Shown one piece after another: positions 6,061 through 9,581 of a stretch of DNA of 9,581 nt. The stretch spans positions 1 to 9,581 of the forward strand of contig JAGYMT010000041.1 in the NCBI GenBank assembly GCA_018400335.1, given 5' to 3'. Each line of letters begins with the position of its first letter. The first letter of the stretch is position 1. Source of the DNA: Kiritimatiellia bacterium. GTDB lineage: Bacteria; Verrucomicrobiota; Kiritimatiellia; JAAZAB01. The translations under genes were made by a program, and so were the position numbers. The notes beneath the pieces were generated by a model, which worked only from the letters and a program-made list of their open reading frames with translations, was not told the origin of the DNA and searched no databases.

Positions 6061-6900
6061 ATGAATGAAAAAGCGCTGGCTGAATCGGCGGAAATCGTGC
6101 GCCGCAAGTTCGCGGGCGCCGCGCCGTCGTGTGGACTGATTCTCGGGTCCGGGCTGTCATCCGCCGCCGATATGTTCGATGCCAGGCGCGCGCTGGATTA
6201 CCGCGAAGTGCCCGGGCTGGGCGAAGCGACTGTTGACGGGCATCCCGGGCGCCTGCTGTGGGCCGGGTTCGCGGGGATGGAGCTGTTTGTTTTTCTCGGA
6301 CGAAGGCACTGGTACGAGGGGGCGGGGTGGGAGCCGGTGATACTGCCGGTCTACATACTCAGAAAGATGGGCGTGCGGACGCTGGTGGTGACGAATGCCG
6401 CAGGAGGCATAAGGGAGGACCTGACGCCGGGCCGGATAATGATCATAGATGATCACATAAACATGATGGGCGCACAGCCGCTGACCGGCCCGCATGATCC
6501 GTTCTGGGGTCCGCGCTTTCCGGACCAATCGGATGTATATGACGCCGGATTGAGACGCCTGACCGACGCGGCGGCAAGAGAGTCGGGCCGCGAGTTCGCG
6601 CACGGGGTCTACGCCGCGGTTTCGGGGCCGGCCACTGAAACGCCCGCGGAGATCGGGGCGCTGAAAATACTCGGCGCCGATGCTGTCGGCATGTCAACCG
6701 TGCCCGAGGCGATGTTGGCTAAGTCGTCCGGCATGCGCGTATTCGGCGCTTCGTGCATAGTTAACAGGGGCGCGGGCCTCTCTGACCGTCGTTTCAGCCA
6801 TGAGGATGTGACAAGCGCCGCCGGGGCAGCCGTGCCGGAGATGCAGCGGCTGCTTGAGGCATTTTTTCGCGAACCTGCGAGGAAGTTGATACTATCATGA
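6061..6900 (+). CDS. punA: Purine nucleoside phosphorylase (trimeric, PNP family 2)
   Basis: This 279-residue protein has the usual length of trimeric PNP. It phosphorolyses purine (deoxy)nucleosides to free base and (deoxy)ribose-1-phosphate for salvage. Landmarks run the whole length: LILGSGLSS (26-34, phosphate-site Ser30), VDGHPGRLLWAG (58-69), GRRHWYEGAGWEP (80-92), TNAAGGIRED (111-120), DDHINMMGAQPLTGP (130-144), and GADAVGMSTVPEAMLA (205-220). The base-site Glu193 and Asn235 are kept. The usual aromatic before Glu (GPxF/YET) is Thr192 here (SGPATETPAEI), and the Thr of the TN pair is Val234, so base selectivity may differ. I take the ATG at 6061 over an in-frame TTG at 6034: it has a GGTG element five bases upstream and avoids an extension unlike the family. 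It is first in the rightward cluster with cdd and cca. Confidence 0.93.
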   Translation: MNEKALAESAEIVRRKFAGAAPSCGLILGSGLSSAADMFDARRALDYREVPGLGEATVDGHPGRLLWAGFAGMELFVFLGRRHWYEGAGWEPVILPVYILRKMGVRTLVVTNAAGGIREDLTPGRIMIIDDHINMMGAQPLTGPHDPFWGPRFPDQSDVYDAGLRRLTDAAARESGREFAHGVYAAVSGPATETPAEIGALKILGADAVGMSTVPEAMLAKSSGMRVFGASCIVNRGAGLSDRRFSHEDVTSAAGAAVPEMQRLLEAFFREPARKLILS

Positions 6901-6913
6901 CGGGAGGGCATGC

Positions 6914-6975
6914 GTGTTAAGTTAACCGGCGCGACATTGATTGTTGATCTCGAATGTGCGTTTTCGGCTTAACAC
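6914..6975 (+). repeat. Inverted repeat enclosing nested hairpins between punA and cdd
   Basis: GTGTTAAG (6914-6921) pairs perfectly with CTTAACAC (6968-6975). Nested inside are CCG/CGG (6926-6928 with 6965-6967), CGC/GCG (6930-6932 with 6958-6960), ACATT/AATGT (6934-6938 with 6953-6957) and GAT/ATC (6939-6941 with 6947-6949). Together they would fold most of this 90-base gap into one long bulged hairpin ending about 15 bases before the cdd start. There is no U-tract after it, so it is not a standard terminator. It may be an mRNA processing or stability element, or a structured leader. Confidence 0.45.
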
Positions 6976-6979
6976 CTAT

Positions 6980-6989
6980 GAGGGGGGGG
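6980..6989 (+). promoter_or_regulatory. GA-G8 ribosome-binding tract of cdd
   Basis: GAGG followed by a further run of G (eight G in all, 6982-6989) precedes the cdd ATG at 6991. GAGG at 6980-6983 gives a 7-base spacing to the ATG. A homopolymer this long can slip in replication, which would change Shine-Dalgarno spacing but not the reading frame. Confidence 0.5.
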
Positions 6990-6990
6990 T

Positions 6991-7452
6991 ATGAAGAAAC
7001 AAGTCGGAATCACCAGGGGCGGCAAGAAACGCCGCCCCGTCGGAATGCCCAGGGAGCAGGCGCTGTTGCTCGTCGTGGAGGCGGCAGCGGCGCGAATCAA
7101 CGCTTACGCGCCCTATTCGAAGTTCCGTGTCGGAGCCGCCCTGCTTGGCGCCGACGGCCGTGTTTTTCGGGGCTGCAATGTGGAAAACGCCTCCTTCGGG
7201 CTGACCGTTTGTGCAGAGCGCGTCGCGCTCTGTTCCGCGGTGGCGGCGGGCTGCCGCCGATTCAAAGCGATCGCGATAGTCGCGGATGGTGATCGCGTCC
7301 CGCGCCCCTGCGGAGCGTGCCTCCAGAGTCTGGCCGAGTTCCGCGGCGGCGGGCTGACCCTCCTGCTCGGCATTGAGAACAAGCCGGAAGCCTTTATCTC
7401 ACGATCGCTGGCGCAACTGCTTCCGGAACGATTTACATTCAGGCAGCCATGA
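6991..7452 (+). CDS. cdd: Cytidine deaminase
   Basis: This 153-residue, homotetrameric-type cytidine deaminase converts (deoxy)cytidine to (deoxy)uridine in pyrimidine salvage. The Zn site is complete. NVENASFGLTVCAERVAL (63-80) supplies ligand Cys74 and proton-shuttle Glu76. PCGACLQSLAEF (106-117) supplies ligands Cys107 and Cys110. The widely conserved Arg of PCGxCRQ is Leu111 here. An N-terminal basic stretch of about 18 residues (KKQVGITRGGKKRRPVG) precedes the usual domain start. A second in-frame ATG at 7045 would remove it but has no ribosome-binding site, so the long form is preferred. It follows punA by 90 bases and overlaps cca by four bases (ATGA), implying co-transcription and coupled translation. 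Confidence 0.95.
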   Translation: MKKQVGITRGGKKRRPVGMPREQALLLVVEAAAARINAYAPYSKFRVGAALLGADGRVFRGCNVENASFGLTVCAERVALCSAVAAGCRRFKAIAIVADGDRVPRPCGACLQSLAEFRGGGLTLLLGIENKPEAFISRSLAQLLPERFTFRQP

Positions 7453-8783
7453 TACAACTCGTTCCAGATTCTTCGAGTGATGGCGCGGTTGAGGCCGTGA
7501 AGCGGCTGCAGGCCGCCGGGTTTATCGCGTTCATGGCCGGTGGTTGCGTGCGCGACATGCTCTTGGGCAGGAAGCCGAAGGATTATGACGTGGCAACCGA
7601 CGCGGTGCCAAGCGAGGTGCTGCGGCTCTTTCCCGGATCAGTTGCGGTTGGCAAGGCGTTCGGCGTGATCAGGGCGCGGCTCGGCGGACAAGAGTATGAG
7701 ATCGCGACCTTTCGCAAGGATCATTCCTACTCGGATGGCAGGCGGCCGGATGCCGTGACGTTTTCCGATCCCGGGACTGACGCCACCCGCCGGGATTTTA
7801 CCATGAATGCCCTCTTCTTTGACCCGGTTTCGGGCGTCATCCACGATTTTGTGGGCGGCAGGGCCGATATTGAGAAGAAGATCGTCCGCGCCGTGGGTTG
7901 TCCGGACGAGCGATTTATGGAAGATCACCTGCGCATGATCCGGGCCGTTCGTTTCGAGTGCACCCTGGGTTTCAGCATGGACGGCCCCACTTTTGACGCC
8001 ATGGTGAGAAATGCGCCGCTTGCGGCCAAGATCAGCAGCGAGCGGATACAGCAGGAGCTGACCCGCATCCTGCTGGAATCTCCACGGGCCGGCGCGGCGG
8101 TCGAGAGGCTGCGCTGCGCCGGGCTGCTGAAGCACTTTCTGCCGGAAGTCGAGGCCATGAAGGGGCAGGAGCAGCCGCCCGAGTTCCATCCGGAGGGGGA
8201 CGTTTACACGCACACTCTCATGATGCTGGACGCCATGGAAAAGCCCACGATCCGGCTGGCTTACGCAGTTCTTCTGCACGATATCGGCAAGCCGTCCACG
8301 GCCAGGCATGCGGGAGACCGCATCCGGTTCGACAACCACGCCAGGCGCGGAGCCGAGATGGCCGAGGAAATAATGCGGCGGTTGCGGTTCCCGGTGGATG
8401 ACATCAGGGCGGTTTCCTTCTGCGTGGGCAACCACATGAGGTTTATGGACGTTAGGAAGATGAGGCGTTCAACCCTTGCCCGGCTGGTCGGTGCGCCCAC
8501 GTTCGCGGTGGAGCATGAGCTTCACCGCCTTGACTGCGCCGCCAGCCACGGCGACCAGAAAAACTACGAGTTTCTGGCCGAGTATCAGGCGGCGCGGCGC
8601 TCAAAACCGGTCCTGCCCGAGCCTTTTGTCACCGGGAAGGACATCATGGCGCTGGGTGTTCCCCATGGTCCGAAGGTGGGGCGGTGGAAGAAAATTGCGT
8701 ATGACGCGCAGTTGGAAAAGGGGTTTGAGGATCGGGATGCGGCTCTGGAATGGTTGAAAAGAATGCTGCCGCCCAATCCGTGA
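7449..8783 (+). CDS. cca: CCA-adding tRNA nucleotidyltransferase with HD domain
   Basis: This 444-residue class II enzyme of the poly(A) polymerase superfamily builds or repairs the tRNA 3'-CCA end from CTP and ATP without a template. The head domain has GGCVRDMLLG (31-40) and KDYDVATD (44-51) with the metal-binding DxD pair Asp45/Asp47. It also has the RRDFTMNAL motif (114-122), EDHLRMIRAVRF (158-169) and ERIQQEL (198-204). The C-terminal part holds an HD-type metal-dependent phosphohydrolase signature, with His247/His255 in HPEGDVYTHT and LLHDIGKP (275-282). HD domains in such enzymes can carry 2',3'-cyclic phosphodiesterase or phosphatase activity. All catalytic residues are present. Sequence does not decide between full CCA addition and a CC- or A-adding specialist. 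Its ATG overlaps the cdd stop (ATGA). Confidence 0.96.
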   Translation: MIQLVPDSSSDGAVEAVKRLQAAGFIAFMAGGCVRDMLLGRKPKDYDVATDAVPSEVLRLFPGSVAVGKAFGVIRARLGGQEYEIATFRKDHSYSDGRRPDAVTFSDPGTDATRRDFTMNALFFDPVSGVIHDFVGGRADIEKKIVRAVGCPDERFMEDHLRMIRAVRFECTLGFSMDGPTFDAMVRNAPLAAKISSERIQQELTRILLESPRAGAAVERLRCAGLLKHFLPEVEAMKGQEQPPEFHPEGDVYTHTLMMLDAMEKPTIRLAYAVLLHDIGKPSTARHAGDRIRFDNHARRGAEMAEEIMRRLRFPVDDIRAVSFCVGNHMRFMDVRKMRRSTLARLVGAPTFAVEHELHRLDCAASHGDQKNYEFLAEYQAARRSKPVLPEPFVTGKDIMALGVPHGPKVGRWKKIAYDAQLEKGFEDRDAALEWLKRMLPPNP

Positions 8784-8798
8784 CTCATATCCATGATG

Positions 8799-8826
8799 GA
8801 AACTTGAAACTCGAAACTTGAAATTA
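8799..8826. repeat. Tandem heptamer repeat, GAAACTT/GAAACTC, four copies
   Basis: Four consecutive heptamers lie 15 bases after the cca stop: GAAACTT (8799-8805), GAAACTC (8806-8812), GAAACTT (8813-8819) and a decayed GAAATTA (8820-8826). The array is in an intergenic space and ends exactly where an RHS-like fragment begins. Short arrays of this kind may be dispersed intergenic repeats; whether other copies exist in the genome cannot be seen here. Confidence 0.7.
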
Positions 8827-8827
8827 G

Positions 8828-8938
8828 GCACGAGCGGACGGCGCCAACGCGTTTGTCATCAGCTATTCATACAACGATGCCGGGGACATGACCGGCATTG
8901 ATTACAGCGATGACACCCCTGACGTCACCTTCACCAAG
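8828..8938 (+). pseudogene. RHS/YD-repeat protein fragment (remnant)
   Basis: In the frame starting at 8828, just after a TAG, the translation includes FVISYSYNDAGDMTGIDYS followed by DDTPDVTFT. The SYxYNDAGDMTxIDY pattern is the YD-repeat found in RHS/teneurin-type toxins and wall-associated proteins. There is no start codon or ribosome-binding site. The frame remains open to a TAA at 8993-8995, but the residues after VTFT no longer look like an RHS repeat, where a YDxxGR continuation would be expected. About 37 residues of a protein family that normally runs to hundreds or thousands of residues survive, so this is a scar of a lost or recombined gene. The fragment is too short for a type assignment. 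Confidence 0.6.
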
Positions 8939-9019
8939 TCCTACGAATCCACCCTGATTTTACTTCGAAAACACATGAGTAATTTTTCCTTGTAACCTTC
9001 CCGGTCATCGTGTTAAAGT
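8939..9019 (+). promoter_or_regulatory. Gene-free interval with a weak promoter for the zinc-ribbon gene
   Basis: No intact gene lies between the cca stop (8783) and 9085. Besides the heptamer array and the RHS remnant, this part is more AT-rich than its surroundings. TTGTAA (8990-8995) and TAAAGT (9014-9019), 18 bases apart, match 4 of 6 positions each of the sigma70 hexamers and would start transcription near 9026. No convincing rho-independent terminator for cca is seen anywhere in 8784-9084. Confidence 0.3.
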
Positions 9020-9023
9020 GAAC

Positions 9024-9053
9024 AAAGACTGGTTCTGTGTCTTTCTGGGAACC
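9024..9053 (+). other. Possible H-type pseudoknot in the leader of the zinc-ribbon gene
   Basis: Two perfect pairings interleave. AAAGAC (9024-9029) pairs with GTCTTT (9039-9044), and GGTTC (9031-9035), inside the loop of the first stem, pairs with GAACC (9049-9053). Stem lengths of 6 and 5 with connecting loops of 1, 3 and 4 bases are sterically possible for an H-type pseudoknot. It ends about 20 bases before the ribosome-binding site. It may be chance, and it matches no riboswitch family I recognise. Confidence 0.25.
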
Positions 9054-9084
9054 GTGCAATGGTTGAAATGTCAGGAGCATATAC

Positions 9085-9581
9085 ATGAGCAACGGGAATA
9101 AAATCAATATAGTGGTGTTGTCAATTTATCAGGACCTTGGCGATTCGTTTGTGGAAATGCTTCCGCCCGAACAGATGGAATCCTTTCCGATAGGCGATAT
9201 GCAGGCGTCAATCGAGGTCATAGCGGGTGCGCCGAGTCAGGATAAGATCTTTCGGGAGAGGATAGCAAAGGCCGATGCGGTTGTGGTTGTTGTACGGTTC
9301 CTCGACGTGCTTTCTTTGGAGAAAATCAAGTCTATATACCGTGAGCTGCCCACTGAGAGCAATCTGCCGGTAGGAATAATCCTGTTGCGTGATCCCGGCG
9401 AGATTGATTTCAAGATCAGCTGCCCTGCGTGCGGACAGAAACTCTGGCTCCGCGATACGGATGTTGGTAAGCGCGGACGGTGTCCCAACTGCAAGAAGCC
9501 CTTTGTGATCATGTCGCAGGCCGATCACATCAAGGCCCAGCTTATGCTGGCGGACGGCATGATGATAACAAAGGTGGTTAG
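9085..9581 (+). CDS. Uncharacterised protein: GTPase-like domain lacking a P-loop plus C4 zinc ribbon, C-terminus cut
   Basis: The frame from ATG 9085 stays open to the window end (165 codons seen). AGGAG (9073-9077) seven bases upstream fixes the start. Residues 7-105 alternate beta strands and helices. The layout NIVVLSIYQDLGDSF, IEVIAGAP, ADAVVVVVRFLDVLSLEKI and LPVGIILLRDPGEID resembles the strand order of a Ras-like GTPase, but the GxxxxGK(S/T) P-loop is absent (LSIYQDLGDS instead). A C4 zinc ribbon follows: CPAC (113-116) and CPNC (133-136) with a GKRGR turn between them. No signal peptide or membrane segment is seen. I do not recognise the family, and its function is unknown. A fold other than a pseudo-GTPase, such as a Rossmann or receiver-like domain, is possible. 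Its separate promoter candidate suggests it is not part of the cca operon. Confidence 0.75.
   Translation, partial: MSNGNKINIVVLSIYQDLGDSFVEMLPPEQMESFPIGDMQASIEVIAGAPSQDKIFRERIAKADAVVVVVRFLDVLSLEKIKSIYRELPTESNLPVGIILLRDPGEIDFKISCPACGQKLWLRDTDVGKRGRCPNCKKPFVIMSQADHIKAQLMLADGMMITKVV

Noticed and set aside
6914..6975. The punA-cdd inverted repeat as a rho-independent terminator
   Set aside because: The stem is AT-rich at its base, with many bulges, and no T-tract follows; a G8 run comes next instead.
6954..7292. A 112-codon plus-strand frame overlapping cdd in another phase
   Set aside because: It is a shadow of cdd. It lacks any motif, while the cdd frame has the full zinc site.
7638..8435. 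A 265-codon minus-strand open frame inside cca
   Set aside because: The cca frame has every catalytic motif. The opposite frame shows no domain and no ribosome-binding site.
8799..8826. The heptamer array as a CRISPR array
   Set aside because: The units are 7 bases long and directly adjacent with no spacers. No cas gene is nearby.

Overview
The window is GC-rich (visibly well above 50 %) and densely coded. It reads like chromosome from an uncultured Gram-negative bacterium. A PVC-superphylum member (Kiritimatiellota, Lentisphaerota or a planctomycete-like lineage) is my best guess. It rests on the mix of a GH29 alpha-L-fucosidase with paired Gfo/Idh/MocA oxidoreductases, a zinc ribbon of a style I associate with that group, and an RHS/YD-repeat remnant. 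This placement is inference; there is no rRNA or other marker gene in the window.

Left half (1-5959), all on the minus strand, read right to left. A cytoplasmic papain-like C1 peptidase comes first. It is followed by a leaderless SurA-N-like chaperone without a parvulin domain, and then by a nucleotidyltransferase of the RfaE2/HldE-C type whose N-terminal half is a degenerate second copy of the same fold. Gaps here are 24 and 18 bases, so these three look like one operon. After an 83-base gap holding a possible promoter and an 11-bp-period direct repeat comes a second block: a GH29 alpha-L-fucosidase and two different Gfo/Idh/MocA oxidoreductases (gaps of 21 and 29 bases). The last of these runs off the left edge. 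This block looks like intracellular fucoside or deoxy-sugar catabolism.

Right half (6061-8783), plus strand. A trimeric-type purine nucleoside phosphorylase (punA) is followed, after a 90-base gap with strong inverted repeats, by cytidine deaminase (cdd). Cytidine deaminase overlaps a CCA-adding tRNA nucleotidyltransferase (cca) by an ATGA junction. The theme is nucleoside salvage plus tRNA 3'-end maturation. The two halves diverge from a short interval (5960-6060) carrying two good sigma70-type promoters that face and overlap each other.

Right edge (8784-9581). A 301-base stretch without an intact gene holds a four-copy GAAACTY heptamer repeat, a decayed RHS/YD-repeat fragment, a weak promoter and a possible small pseudoknot. 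A gene for an uncharacterised protein then begins. It pairs a domain resembling a small GTPase without a P-loop with a C4 zinc ribbon, and it is cut by the window end.

No complete novel defence or mobile system is visible. The most unusual items are the internally duplicated nucleotidyltransferase, the cytoplasmic peptidase/chaperone pair, and the pseudo-GTPase-like zinc-ribbon protein.
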